64,000 nt of DNA from Mesaphorura yosii (taxonomy: Eukaryota > Arthropoda > Collembola > Poduromorpha > Tullbergiidae), in the NCBI GenBank assembly GCA_009869945.1, contig WIXG01000233.1, forward strand, positions 61,414 to 125,413, written 5' to 3'. Shown here piece after piece: positions 23,048-35,447 of this stretch (the stretch's first letter is position 1; each line of letters starts with the position of its first letter). The position numbers were made by a program, and so were the translations under genes. The notes under the pieces are model-generated. The model saw only the letters and a list, made by a program, of their open reading frames with translations. It was not told the origin of the DNA and made no database searches.

Positions 23048-25475
23048 ATGAAGTTGCTGATACCGGGTAACTACAGCTCTCAAACGTCTGCTGTGCAGTA
23101 CTCCGATGTACGTTAACCATTTTGTTTGTTTCTCAGAGGATGCATTGGTTTTGGACGATCAGGACCACCTCTTTTGGCATGAGATTTCAGAATTTTCAAA
23201 ATGGGCATACTTCTTCTTGGTTTTTCGAGTTTTCATGTTCTTTGTTGACTGGGGCTTCGATGTTGTTCTTCTCTTTTCATTCGCGAATGACAAAGAATGG
23301 GTTGAATTCATTCAAACTCTTGTGATCCTAATCGGGGCATCGGCATTTCAAGTATATCACTACCACCAGGAGTAAGTATTTTAAGCATGATGCATTATAG
23401 GCATGGTTGTTCAATTTCATATTAAATTACATGTGCTATATGCCCAGGCAAGCTTGGATCGATGCGGATCATAGATATTTAAGAACCGACCAAATTGACG
23501 GTCATGATGAAGAGGACCCAAGTAATGAAGGTCCCGGCACTTCATCTCAAGAAAATGATCAAGATCACAGGGTCTCTGATTTTTCAAACGCACCCATTTT
23601 CAAGGCGGAAGACGAAAGCAATGCGGATGGTTGTTGTAATAGCCTTTCTGTTTGGCGATGGCTCAGATGTCTAGCAAAATGGACGATCTTTGGTCTTCCT
23701 GTGTTTCGGTATCAACGTATTAATACTCTTTGGGGCTCGAAATATTAAACTTCTTTTGAACTTTTCTGATTTTTTATTTTGCAGGGCGTTTGCAAACTGG
23801 AGAGATCTGAAAATAAAGGAGAAGCTGATTGAAGGAAGACGAGCAAATCGGAAGCCAGTTGATGCGTTAGTGGTGATTCAATAATACGAAAACCGAATTA
23901 ACATACCAGTTACCATTTACACGATTTTATTCAGAGAGGAAGTTGCTGCAGGCGTCACAAAATCGGAACGTGATGTAACGGGCCAGACTTTTCAAGTCAT
24001 CGAGCAATTCTTCGAAACAATGCCACAAAGTGTTCTTCAAGTGTGTCTTGCTGCTCGAGCTAATGAAGCCCTGAGACTCGATACCTTCTCATTCACTGAT
24101 GGTAAGGGTTTTGCTGGGTATTCTCTTGGCTGCATTTAAGTTCTGGTTTTCTGTGTAGGTGTTAGGCTTATTTTGGTCGTTGTCAGCTTGTTAATGACTG
24201 CATTCTCCAGTACCAAATATGCGTTGGATTATTGCCGTCACTTAAAAACGCTACATTTTCAAGACTACGTGTGGTTTAGGTACAGAAATGAATTCGCAAT
24301 TGTGTATTGGCCGACAACTCTGCTACTCTTCTTTATGCATCTCGTCATTCTGGGTTAGACACATTTAATTGGAAAACTGGTCTAGTTTGATTTCTTATAG
24401 TTTGGCTGTTTTAACTTTTAACTTTGCAGTGACAAGATTCTATGGCATAGCATACGTGTTCGTGGTCTACGGGCAAATCCATGGCATAGTGTTCATAACC
24501 CTCATCTACTTCGTTCAATATGCTTGGCTGCAACTGGTGCCAAATTGCAGATTGATGTACGAAAATCCTCCAAGGGGAATCGCGACAAACTACTCAAATG
24601 CGATCGACAGATGGACAAATGTGTTCACTTTTCACATGATTAAGCCAAACGTTCGGACGATTGGATTGTATAACGGACTATTCATTGTGTGTATTGCGTT
24701 TTTCAAGGTGGTGTTTGATACTTTATCTGCCGTCTTAGACAAAGCAGAAATTTCAAACAATTTCTTCAATTATTCTGAACTGCATCAACTGGGGAACGAC
24801 ACTGCAAGTCCCATAACGTACTACACGGCTTTTTCTTATTTTCCTTGTGTACTTGGGTCGTGGATGATGTGTTGCCTGATCTGCTTCGGGCTGAGTTGGG
24901 AATTAGAAGCTAGAATGAAACCATTTCTAAAGACACAATTTCCTCTCTCGAAAGGGTTTCCGTTTTGGCACAAAGTAATGAAGTGTATGACATGGGAGAA
25001 GGTGGACCCGAAGTTCAGACGTTTCGTTTGTTCCTGCATTCTGGCTAGCGACTCAGAATTCGCAGAAGTCTTTAACGTGTTTTGCTGCAATATTTGTTGC
25101 AATCTTCCTAAACCAAAACCATCGGATAAAGAAATGGAAAAACTGTGGAGATCGCTGCTTACTCGAGGCCAATCTGGCGTTCCTATTTCCCTGCCTGCGC
25201 TTAACGAAACTTGGGAGCTAGTCAAAAGAGAAAATCGCGGTAATGTGTACATGGAAGGTGTGTTAGAACTTGTGGATTCTGCCTTCCGTGACAGGGATCT
25301 TGGAGAAATTGTGCTTCCAAATGAACATCTCGATGTTTTCTTGGGGTTGGTAAAGAATTTTAAACTGAATCTCAGCGAGAGGAATTCCTTACGTTTACAC
25401 AGAACTGAAGAGTTCATTGCGAAACTGTATAAAGACAACTGCGCTAACTTTAATGGTGAATGGCGCACTTCGTAA
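23048..25475 (+). CDS. XK-related multi-pass membrane protein with long C-terminus
   Basis: Exons 23048-23107, 23139-23371, 23448-23708, 23785-23865, 23935-24101, 24159-24353 and 24430-25475 join in phase, about 680 aa. The acceptor of exon 2 could instead be 2 bases upstream with a shifted donor. TM segments are visible in exons 2, 3, 6 and 7. Exon 5 has the XK-family signature-like VIEQFFETMPQSVLQVCLAA (compare the conserved E-x-PQ-x(2)-LQ of XKR proteins). Some XKR proteins are caspase-activated lipid scramblases. About 200 residues after the last TM (cysteine cluster VFCCNICCNLPKPKPSD, then a charged tail) exceed the usual length. Family placement is probable, function inferred. An IAP gene lies 7 kb away, but no functional link is shown. 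Confidence 0.65.
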
Positions 25476-25805
25476 AGTCTGAGATTATCATAAAAGACTG
25501 TCAATATCCAAGGTATTTATTGTATTGTTATACTTAATGTAATGTAAAAGTAAAATGGTGCTCAGCAATTAGCCAATGATCTTGTCTAGCTACCATCAAG
25601 TCGTTCTTGCCTTCTTATAAAGTGTATCTCTTTGTCTTTTCTTTTGTATTATTGTTAAGAACATGTTTATATTTTGTTGTATGTTGCATGTTGTACAAAT
25701 AAAGCATTTGCTGGCATAATTTTTTGCGACTATAATTTGCACGAAAGGCATGAATAAATTCTTGCGAAATTATTCATATGCGAAAAAATTCAAAATAAGT
25801 TGCAG
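25476..25805. other. 3' UTR of the XK-related gene
   Basis: AT-rich trailing sequence containing the AATAAA at 25698. No other feature seen. Confidence 0.45.
25698..25703 (+). terminator. Poly(A) signal of the XK-related gene
   Basis: AATAAA 222 bases after the stop, preceded by a T/GT-rich tract. Confidence 0.5.
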
Positions 25806-26063
25806 AAAACGATTCACCAAAGAAACCGAAAGCGAGCAATGGTTTCAGCAACACCACTGGGAACACGTCTGACGAAAATGACGACGACGACAGCGGGGAT
25901 ACAACTGAGTTGGAAAAAGAAGTACGGAGTACCTTCCCCTGGAGAGTAACCTGCTGAGAGGGATGAAGAGGAAGCTTCTGATGACGAGTCTGATGACGAT
26001 GATGAACCTGAAGTTTACGGCGAAAGGGACCTTGGTAGAATGGCAAGGAGATTTTTTCGGTGA
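25806..26063 (+). pseudogene. Acidic coding-like fragment with one frame break
   Basis: After ttgcag| at 25805 a frame reads NDSPKKPKASNGFSNTTG, then a DENDDDDSGDTTE block, and stops at 25957. A second frame from 25956 reads ERDEEEASDDESDDDDEPEV and ends FFR-stop at 26063. A 37-base gt...ag segment could join them, but that is shorter than other introns here. It looks like a remnant or terminal exon of an acidic nuclear-type protein. Parent gene unknown. Confidence 0.3.
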
Positions 26064-26564
26064 AGAGAAGTCACCAATGTAATTCGTGTTCAGTTTTTCA
26101 TTTTTCTAGTTTTGAACTTGTGTTCAAAGTGCACTTACAAAACAATCTTAAGATTCGCTTTTAGAAAATAATTTATTTATCTTATCATTCACTTTCAATC
26201 TCGATGTTGTTTTACTAGAGTCTCTCCATTTTGACTTTCACAAATCAGGAATAAATCGGATTTTAGAAATATAAAAATTGATTGGCTATTCGTTTGTAAG
26301 TTATCTACTCGATCGAGAGAAAGAGAGCCAGCCAAAGCTGCAGTTCCCAGCTTCATCTTTTACTTTCAGAACCATTTTTCGTCCATTAAAACGGAATTTC
26401 ATGCATCTCATCCTTTCTACTTTCTAGTCGATTAACTGAGTATAACATTCAAAAATAATACAAGGAATTGTCACTAACATCTATACAACATAGTTTGAAA
26501 AATTTATTTTGCTCCTGTTCCTGCATCAGACCCCACCTTCGACCACAATTTCATTTATGCAGCT
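26064..26564. other. Intergenic, nothing recognised beyond a poly(A) signal
   Basis: AT-rich. The minus-strand AATAAA at 26503-26508 serves the Ttd14 gene. Confidence 0.4.
26503..26508 (-). terminator. Poly(A) signal of the Ttd14 gene
   Basis: AATAAA on the minus strand about 60 bases after the stop at 26565. Confidence 0.5.
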
Positions 26565-28005
26565 TTAATCGACTGCCTTGTTCGGTTCCTCGGTGGCTTC
26601 ACTGCCTGAGTAAGCACCATTGACACCTGAGCATTAACGAAACAATATTATTTTGTTTGTTAGGAGGGATTTCGAGCCTGTTATGATCACCTTTGCTGGT
26701 ACCGCTTCCGACAGCATTTGGGGCAAGGAGTGAGGTCCTGCTTTGCCGGTTGTCCTTCAGGGACAGATTATAGAGCGAGTAGCGCGGGTCACCAGTGACC
26801 TCCTTGATGATTGTCAAGAAGTCAGGAAGCCTTTGCTGCAAGTCAGCACCGCTGAGCGTCGAGTAAGTTTCCAACATAATCAGGCCTTTGCATCGTGGAT
26901 GACACGAATTATCATCAAAAATATCCAACTGAAAGTATTGGTCATTAACCAAAAAGCAGCGCCGAGTTCTGCAAATTGTGATGTGTTTCTCGTCCTTCTG
27001 AGCCAGCATGTTGCTGTATTCACGCTGTGTCAAAGTTTGCTTCACTTCTACGACTTGACCTTGCAACTCCGGACGACGGACAGTGTACGTGTAATTCCAC
27101 TTGCCATTCTGACCACGCTTGCGAAGTCTCGCCTGGAGCTTGGTGGTCTGCAGGAAGTCGTAGACAACTTGGAAGTCTTGAAATCCAACTGGGAATGTGT
27201 CGGCTGATGGAAGAGGGGACTTGACCAGCCATTTCACCTTGCGTGAGTTCGTCTGAAGTCGGTCACGAGCATCAATTCCAAGCTTCTGACAAACACATTG
27301 CAGCATGCGACAGATTTTCTTCTCAAAGTCAGTCGAGTTGTCGACCACATCATACTCTGGATGTCCAACCCACACTTGGGCAGCCTTGCGATCCAACTCG
27401 CGAGCCATTTCAAGTCCTTCCGAGCGAGTAGCATGGTCCTAAAACAAAGAAAAAGTAGCCTCGTGCAAATTTCATAATAAAATATGGCTTGGACTGTCGG
27501 ACTTGAGGTTAGTGTGGACTTGTGGACTTCTTACTTCGATGGTATAAAAGGGTTCAGCACCATTTGCAGCAGACATCATGTGAATGATGTGATTGTAGCG
27601 TGAATCACGAATTTCAACTTCGTCCCATTCGTTTCGAGCGAGGATAGCTTCCCACTGCTCCCGAGATATGAACGCTGAAGCGTCCATAGTTCCACGGTCA
27701 CAGATTACGAGCACATTCTTGTCCTCAATAGTTTCGGCCAGTTGGAAGAATACATTCTCAATGTGCATCATTGTCTTCACCAAATCCTCTTGAAACTGTA
27801 TTCTTTGGGCATCGTTTAATTCAGAGAACTTGATGCCTCCACTGAGCAGTACGGTGGCTGATTCTGGAACACGAAAGACCTTCCAGCCCAAAAGCTCGAA
27901 GAAACTGCAAAGCCGCGCTTGCCCAGTCGTCTTGCCCCCACATGGTCCTCCGGTTAACACTACCTTGTAAATATTCCTCGAGTCAGACATCGACATCGAC
28001 GGCAT
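26565..28005 (-). CDS. Ttd14: TRPL translocation defect 14 (Ttd14)
   Basis: Exons 28005-27535, 27438-26691 and 26626-26565 join in phase to 426 aa. Residues about 12-22 form a P-loop ([13 protein letters not shown]). The N-terminal half is an AAA/kinase-like nucleotide-binding fold ([16 protein letters not shown]). The C-terminal half is a CYTH-like domain ([31 protein letters not shown]). Drosophila TTD14 binds GTP and PtdIns3P and directs light-dependent TRPL trafficking in photoreceptors; homologues are widespread in animals. The tail encoded by exon 3 ([19 protein letters not shown]) is low complexity. The start is the first ATG of the frame. Confidence 0.92.
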
Positions 28006-29558
28006 TGCGCTTGTTTTCAGACCCTGCGAATAAATTTACAATCTCCGTTGCAAGTTTTCTGAAGCCTGTTTTATCTGTACAGTAGTGCAGATTATTCAAT
28101 GATATTCAGTATATGTGCACCTTTCAATTCAATGGTAATACAGGTGAGAAAACTCAAAGAACAATCGGTTGAGATTCCTCAGCTGAGACTTGGAAGGTCG
28201 GCGATGCCCCAGTGCAATTATAGGCCCTATAAGGTACACATCACGTGCAATTAGATTTAAATTCACTACACAAAAGCACGTAAGCAGGGATTAACTGCAC
28301 CCCAGACCCCAAGTCCGCCCGATGACGGGTACGGAATACGGAGCACGTCACCAATTACACTTAAATACGCCACTACGCTAACTATGCATGAGACGATACA
28401 CGCTACTTCTTCCACTTAACAAAAAGCGTGCTAATGGAAAGTCCCATTTCGTGCTTACAAGAAACCCGCTTCCTGGCTTTTCCCAGTACAACGGGATCTC
28501 AGCCGCAAGGATCGAGCAAGCCCGAAAAACTGTAACCCGAATTCGAGGAATCCGACCGCACAAGTAACACAAGACTTTCTATGTGGTGCCGTGTGTGGGG
28601 CACGCGTGAGACGTTCGTATCTGCGTCCGTTGTCCCGTAAACTCATTCTTTTATCGCGATTAAAATGAAAAGCACAGATACAGCACACAGTGATAATGAA
28701 AATAGTGATCAAAGATCAACTTACCAATTATCTGAGCGCTGTCACTACAATTCTACTGAAATACGATGAAATTCACTAAAACGACGGCACGCCGGATAAC
28801 GAGACGAGACAGATAAATGGTAAATGAGCACAGTTTTATTAGCCTTTCATGCACTCGCCGAAATTCAAATGCACTGTACTGAAATCTTTTGTTAAGCTTG
28901 AGAAGTCAAAGCTCGAAACAAAGCACGAAAAGTCAAGAACACTGTGAGCGCAGGCGCAAGAATCATGGACTCATGATACGCGCTGCAGTTAACTGTAGCA
29001 AGACGATAATGGTTCGGCCTTTGTAGCAAGCAAGCTGAGAGCAAAGTTCTCCAAGAATCTTGTCTACCGCAGAAAGAGCTGAATGCTGATGGTTGCTAAA
29101 ACTCTGAGAACGGAAACATTATTTTTCAAGACAAAGGCGAATCTCTCATTACATTCCATTCCAACCAGGCGAAGTTCGTTGCAAGTCTCGTAAATGGATC
29201 CTGATGTAATGTAAGTGTGAGTTGTGAATCTCGTCTAAAGATACACGCAACATGAACCGTTGAGCATTTTAAGAAATCGAGTAAATGATGAAACCTGATT
29301 TTCGAATGTTAACTTGCATCCATTTTTATTTTCTGGAGGATTCATAAAACGCTCACTGCTGCACTTAATAAAATAAACATCTGACACGATTCCAAATAAA
29401 ATATAGCTCTCTCTATTATATTAGAATTCCAAAATACTATACTTCAAGAAACCATCTTGGTGCGGAAAATGTTGATTTTGGAGAATAATTGACTGCCATA
29501 TTGTGTTTTCGGTCACCGCCACCGTACAATTATACGGTGACTCGAAATCGTGGCCGCG
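28006..29558. other. Intergenic between Ttd14 and the thiolase gene
   Basis: About 1.5 kb. It should contain the Ttd14 promoter and possibly a 5' non-coding exon. A minus-strand AATAAA at 29325-29330 could end the thiolase transcript. Short frames at 28378-28712 show no domains. Confidence 0.4.
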
Positions 29559-31212
29559 TTACAATTTCTGAACTAGAATTGAGGAAGCACCGCCGCCGCC
29601 ATTGCAAATTGACGCTACACCATACTCGCCTGACTTCAGATTATGGCACATGTGTACCACAAGCCTTGCACCGGACATTCTGAAAAAATGAAAGAGCAAG
29701 AATGTAAGATGAATTATTTTGAATTTTGAAGCAATAAACAAATTAAAAATAATTCTTACCCAATTGGATGGCCAAGAGATACAGCTCCACCGTGAATATT
29801 GACTTTGCTGGGGTCTAAATCCATTAATTTAATATTTGCTAGTACTACAACGCTAAATGCTTCGTTGATTTCCCACATTGCAATTTGTTCTTTCTTCATT
29901 CCGTACTTCTCCAGCAGCTAAAGCATTGACAAAGATAAAATTAATCTGAATCTAACCTCTAACGTCTCTTACTCCACCACCCACCATGGCCTTACCTTTG
30001 GCATCGCTAAAGCGGGTGCAATTGGAAAATCAATAGAATCAGTTGCTGCATCATAATAACCGACTATTCTTGCCAATGGCTTAGCGTTCGACATTTTCTT
30101 AACCACGGAGTCAGTTGCTAGAACAAGTGCTGCTGCGCCATCATTGAGAGTGGACGCATTGCCAGCGGTCACAGTGCCATTTTCCTTCTGAAATGCTGGA
30201 TTCAATTTGGTAAATTTATCAAAGTCGACTTTCTTGTACTCCTCATCTTCAGTAACAACGGTGTCAGGCTGTCCCTTTCTTTTAGCAGGAACCGACACGG
30301 GTATCAGCTGACTCTTGAAAATTCCGTTTGCAACTGATGCGGCTGTCTTCTTATAACTATTAATCCCGAACTCGTCCTGTTCCGCACGGCTAATGCCAAT
30401 TTTCTTCGCAGTATTTTCAGCACAGTTGCCCATATGTATTTTATGGTATACATCAATTAACCCGTCATACACAACTCCGTCCTAATTGAACAAAATGCCT
30501 ACAATGAGCATTGGAACAATAAGTTGACGTTTTGAAAACGCTTACAATGAGCTGCATTCCTCCATATGTGGTATCACCACGTCTAAGATAAAAAGGCACA
30601 TTGGACATTGACTCCATTCCACCAGCAACCATTATGTTTTGATCACCGCATTTCAAATTTTGCGAGGCTAGCATGACCGATTTCATTCCGGAAGCGCAAA
30701 CCTTATTAACGGTGGTACATGGAGTTGATTTCGACAGGCCTAAAACGAATGCATGTAAATTAGTAAACTGAAACTAGCCGAGCTATACAAATTGTGTGTG
30801 AACCTGGCTTTACCAGCAAATAACGCAGCCTGCCTGGCTGGAGCTTGACCTGCAGCGGCTTGACAAACATTTCCCATGTAAACTTCCTGTACTTGGCCAG
30901 GTTCTACTCCACTTCTGGCCACGGCTTCCTAAAACAAATCAGCGGAAAGCAAGATATGAATATCATGAATTCCTTTCTTCTGAACAAGAGGTCGAAGGAA
31001 TTTAATAATACTTTAATTGCAGCTGCTCCCAACTGTGGTGCCGTCAGTGACTGGAATGTACTTCTGAAACATGTAATGGGTGTTCGAACAGCACTCAGTA
31101 CAAGCACTTCAGGCGAATGATGGTCCAATAACTTTGGCGTTGTACTCAAGTTTCTCCAGCTGATGGTCCTTGTTGCTGAAATGGGTCGACGTATGAAATT
31201 ATTCCAAACCAT
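29559..31212 (-). CDS. Acat1: Mitochondrial acetyl-CoA acetyltransferase (thiolase II)
   Basis: Exons 31212-31012, 30928-30814, 30739-30546, 30481-29996, 29917-29760 and 29679-29559 join in phase to 424 aa. The N-terminus ([20 protein letters not shown]) is an Arg-rich mitochondrial targeting peptide. Thiolase landmarks are intact: nucleophile Cys in [26 protein letters not shown], His in GHPIG and the second catalytic Cys in CNGGGGAS. The enzyme interconverts acetoacetyl-CoA and acetyl-CoA in ketone-body and isoleucine metabolism. It is divergent from the IAP gene. Confidence 0.95.
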
Positions 31213-32685
31213 CTTGTATCGTAGCAATTTAAAATACGATTGGATTCAAAATAAGATACAAGAACCAGATTTTAAAATTTGAATAGCAACTTCTACTCCC
31301 GTTTGGTAAGGTATCGAATTTACTTTACCAATTGAGGAGAATGAGAATGAGAAATCTTTCAAAACTCGTGACAAGGTGAAAGCTATGCTACACGCTTGTG
31401 GTTGCAAAATGAACAAAGTCCAAAGACTGACGAACTCCACCACGGCCACGATCTGTCGTGGTTTCAACCAGAAGTTCATTCGTTGTCCAAGTTTTAATTA
31501 GAGAGATTCTTAATCAGATTTATCGTAATCGTAACCATAAGCGTTATGCACGTGTTTTTGACCAACAATTGATTGCATCTTTGTCGTTTTCTCCGGGCAT
31601 CATTTGCTCAAGCATTTGCTGAGGACGAAAATCTCAATTCTGATAAGTCATAACTTTCAACAGAATTTCACACGATTTTAATGTTGACCATGAGCAAGCT
31701 GCATACATGCATAAATCATGAGACCGGACGCAGGCACAGAAAACAGACACAAACATCAACCTAGGCTGTTAAATCCGGCAGTTGAGCATAAACTTTACTT
31801 TTATATTTGACACAGCAAACAATGAGATCAGCAAAACGTTTTAAAATGCATTTCTTACGTTGCACTTGCACTTTGGCCAAGCAGTTTCCTCGTAAATGCA
31901 GTCATTGAATCATCAGTGGGTAGAACAGGTAGAACCCAACTTCAACTCGCAATCGCAAACGGCTGAAGAAGGCCATGGAGAAACCAACAAACTTAACCAG
32001 TCTACAGTCTCGCTCGCCCCTGCTCTTGAACCGAAACCAAAATTAGTATGAAAAATTCCAGACCACTCGCCAAGTCGCAGTCGTCGTCCAGCTGCATTAT
32101 CTCCAACGCCAACCCGTGCTCACTTGCACGTAGCTAAGTAAACAGATTTATACTACCGATCACCCAATCTCAACCCACTACCACTGCGAACGGTCTTTGT
32201 ATGGCCCGTAACCACTCTTAACAAGTCTAACCAACTCCAACTCTTTCATATGCACTTTGTAGGAGACTCATTCATGACTCATAATCATAATACTCTTGGG
32301 TAGAGTTTTTGTTGCGTTGTGTGATGATGGTGATGGCAGAGAAGCAGTAAGCAGTGTTTGGTTTGGCTGCATTACTGCGCATTTTGTAATACTTGTAAAG
32401 GGTGGATTATCATTCGAGACTCGAGGACGTTCTGTTGGTCTCATTCATTCCACTGAAAGCCTATAGTTTCTTGGTGTGGGTTGGCATACTTTTCCTCTAC
32501 GCCATTTTTATTATTTCTTTGTATGGCTATTGATTCATCCTCTTAGTCCATTTGTGGTCCTCTTTGGTCTAAGGCTAAATTAAATTTGATTGTTATGCAT
32601 TCGAAAGTTCTACGGTTCCAAATTGTGCGACTGGCAGTTTGCTGATTCGAAATTTAGGCGACCGACCAAGTCTACGAGTGGCATC
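31213..32685. other. Divergent intergenic region (thiolase / IAP)
   Basis: About 1.5 kb between two divergent start codons, no gene seen. It probably includes both promoters and an IAP 5' leader. Confidence 0.4.
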
Positions 32686-34237
32686 ATGAATCCAAATTCA
32701 AGCAACAGAACCAAGTAAGTCTTGTAGCTCTGATTATACGTGTGCATTCACATCTTGGGCAGGCACGGTCTTAACTCTACTATGTGTTTCATTTGCAGAT
32801 CTGATGGGACCTCACCGTACATTCGCCCCGTTTTTATCTTTGACAATATGAAATCAGAACAGCAACGACTGAACACATTCACTGGACAGGCACCTCAATG
32901 GCCAGTTTCCTTCATCAAGCCAGAAGATTGTGCTAAGGCTGGATTCTTCTTTCTACGTGATGGAGACAAGGTACGGTTGCCCTGTGACCAAGATATTGTG
33001 CTATTTTGTTGCGTTGTGGGAACTTGAAACTGATGCGTAATATTCCTTTCCAGGTTCAGTGTGCGTTCTGCAGGGGAGTCGCAGGAGAATGGGAACCTGG
33101 AGATGATCCAATCGCTGAGCATAAGCGTCACTTCCCAAGATGTCCATTCATGTGCAAGCTGCCTGTTGGAAATATCCCTTTAGGAGTAAACGAACAAGCC
33201 GCCGCTACAAGACTGCAGGAGGAGCAACAAGTTAATCTGATTGGAGTTGATGTGTGTGGTCCCTTCGAACCCGTTCTCAGACCTTATGCTGGACCCGATG
33301 AAGGTAATCATCAAAATCTTCCTGGAAGTATAAGCATTTGTATTGCATACGACAGCAGGACAAGCTGGTATTATTATCAGCAGGCTAACGAATTCCTTTT
33401 GGTTTCAGACGGAGTTCATGTGAGAGGAGCCCAGCCTTTGAGAGCCGACATGGAAGAAGTTACAAATAGTTTGGCTATCAGAACAGGAAATGGCCCAGTG
33501 AGGAAGCAATTAGTTACCTACGAGAAGCGGCTGGAAACATTCGTTAACTGGCCTGCTTCCGAAAGTGGACAATCTGCACAAGCGATGGCTGAAGCCGGCT
33601 TCTACCATATTGGTATTAGTGATCATGTGAAGTGTTTCTATTGTGATGGTGGTCTAAGGAATTGGGAATCTAACGATGACCCGTGGGCAGAGCACTCAAG
33701 ATGGTTTCCTCAATGCCCCTTCGTATTACTGAATAAAGTGCGTGACGACAAGAAACAAGAAACGGTCAAGAAGGAAGAAATAAAGAAAGAAGACGCAGAA
33801 ACACATGATCCATTAATGAAAGTAGTGAAGACGGATTGTTTCAAAACTGAGGTGCCAAGTTCAAGTGCTAGTACTAGTAAGGAACATAACGAAGAAGTGA
33901 ATGAGACATCTTCAGAGAGTACGACTTCGGAAAGAGATAGGAAATGTAAGTCTGACTTTGAGCGATAACCATTTGGCATTATTCAAGATGAAGGTCGGAA
34001 ATATTGAGCGTATATCTAATTGACAACTTCTTAACTGTTTCAGCTCGGGAATTGGAAGAAGAAGTTCGGAAATTGAAGGAAGCGAAGCAATGTAAAATAT
34101 GTATGGACAATGAAGCCGACGTTGTGTTCCTACCCTGTGGGCATTTAATCTCATGTGTTCGATGTGCGACGGCTCTGTCAACGTGCGCACTGTGTAGACA
34201 ACAAATCAAAGCCGTCGTTAGGACTTACATGGCGTGA
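32686..34237 (+). CDS. Inhibitor of apoptosis, two BIR domains and RING
   Basis: Exons 32686-32714, 32799-32970, 33054-33303, 33409-33945 and 34044-34237 join in phase to 393 aa. BIR1 spans exons 2-3 with zinc ligands C-x2-C...H...C (VQCAFCRG; DPIAEHKRHFPRC). BIR2 lies in exon 4 (KCFYCDGGLRNWESNDDPWA then EHSRWFPQCPF), with the peptide-groove DPWAEH typical of caspase-binding or IBM-binding BIRs. A Lys/Glu/Ser-rich linker leads to a C-terminal RING (CKICMDNEADVVFLPCGHL...CALC). This is the architecture of DIAP1/cIAP-type E3 ligases that restrain caspases. The 105-base intron 3 is in frame and stop-free, so retention would add 35 residues between the BIRs. Confidence 0.94.
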
Positions 34238-35447
34238 GAAGAAAGTTAACAGTGTGTGTGCTCATCCATCTAGCTGACATAGACTTTCAAAATGACTGAT
34301 GATTTTATACCTCTAGTATAAGCGATGTAATTTAAAGAAACTCAAGGCACATTCTCAAAGTGCACCAACCAGGCATCAACGTTCCGGTCATGTTCTCAAC
34401 CACAGAAAAATAATTCAGTAGTGCAATTGCAATCGAACTAATCGAAATCATTGTATTTAACCTGATGCCATTTATACTGCTATTTATAGATAAGAAATTA
34501 GATTGATTTTCTTGGAACGTTCCAAGGTCATCTCACCTTATACTGAAAAATAAACTCGTCTTTTGATAATGAGAACCTCCCATCACTCATTGACCTTGAT
34601 CAGCAAGCTTGATCCATTGGCCATTTGCCTTGAAGTTCAAGGCCGAAATCACCTTTGTAAAATTTGGAAGCAACATTGGGTTTAAGCTAGTATTAAATGA
34701 GTGCATTTATTGGTAGCATTTGCTTTGAAACCGGAGAACTTAGCCACTACATCTAGGTGCAAGTACAAGCCAATAAACTATTGAAAAGAATTAATCTACA
34801 GAGTATTAAAGGGTAAGAGAATTAACTTGGCTGGCTAGTTCGTCACGACCGAGAAGCTGCTCATTGTGCTCATATACATCGAACTTATCCTTTTAATGAG
34901 ATACGCAAGACGAAGTCCATCACAAACACAGGCTCCTATGCTCCTTTCCATAACTGGTGCAGCTGCACCGGAAATACTTTGACTACTAACCGAATGAAGA
35001 TTAATCTAATTATTACCGGTGATTTTGTACACTCTATAAGTCAATCACAAAAAAATACTGTGTAGTGTTTAATATCAGAAGATAAAACTAAAGTACTCAA
35101 AGTTTTGCAACTTGCAAGTGACAAGCACAATACTCAATCATTCCATTAAATTTTACCAAGAAAGGCGTAGGCAAGAACTAAACTCTAATATGACTAATAT
35201 TTGAACATGAATTTTCACTTATTTGCTCTTAACTCTAACGTAAAATCTCCCGGTCTCAATGATTCACTGGCTGCTTGTCAATAGATGAGAAAAGAAATTA
35301 ATTCATCTTCTTGTCAGATGAAAATAGAGGCTTTGAACCTCGTGACTCAAGTTTGTGTTTCAAGCTTTGTAATCTGGATGAAATTGCCTGTGCTGTTGTT
35401 GGCGATCGTGCCCTTCGTCGTACTGGAGGAGAACCTGGGCTAGCTAG
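34238..35447. other. Intergenic, convergent 3' ends
   Basis: About 1.2 kb, AT-rich, holding the IAP 3' UTR with AATAAA at 34549. No coding block recognised. Confidence 0.4.
34549..34554 (+). terminator. Poly(A) signal of the IAP gene
   Basis: AATAAA about 310 bases after the IAP stop codon, followed by a T-rich stretch. Confidence 0.5.

Noticed and set aside
24836-25504. 222-codon minus-strand frame
   Set aside because: Antisense shadow of the last exon of the XK-related gene.
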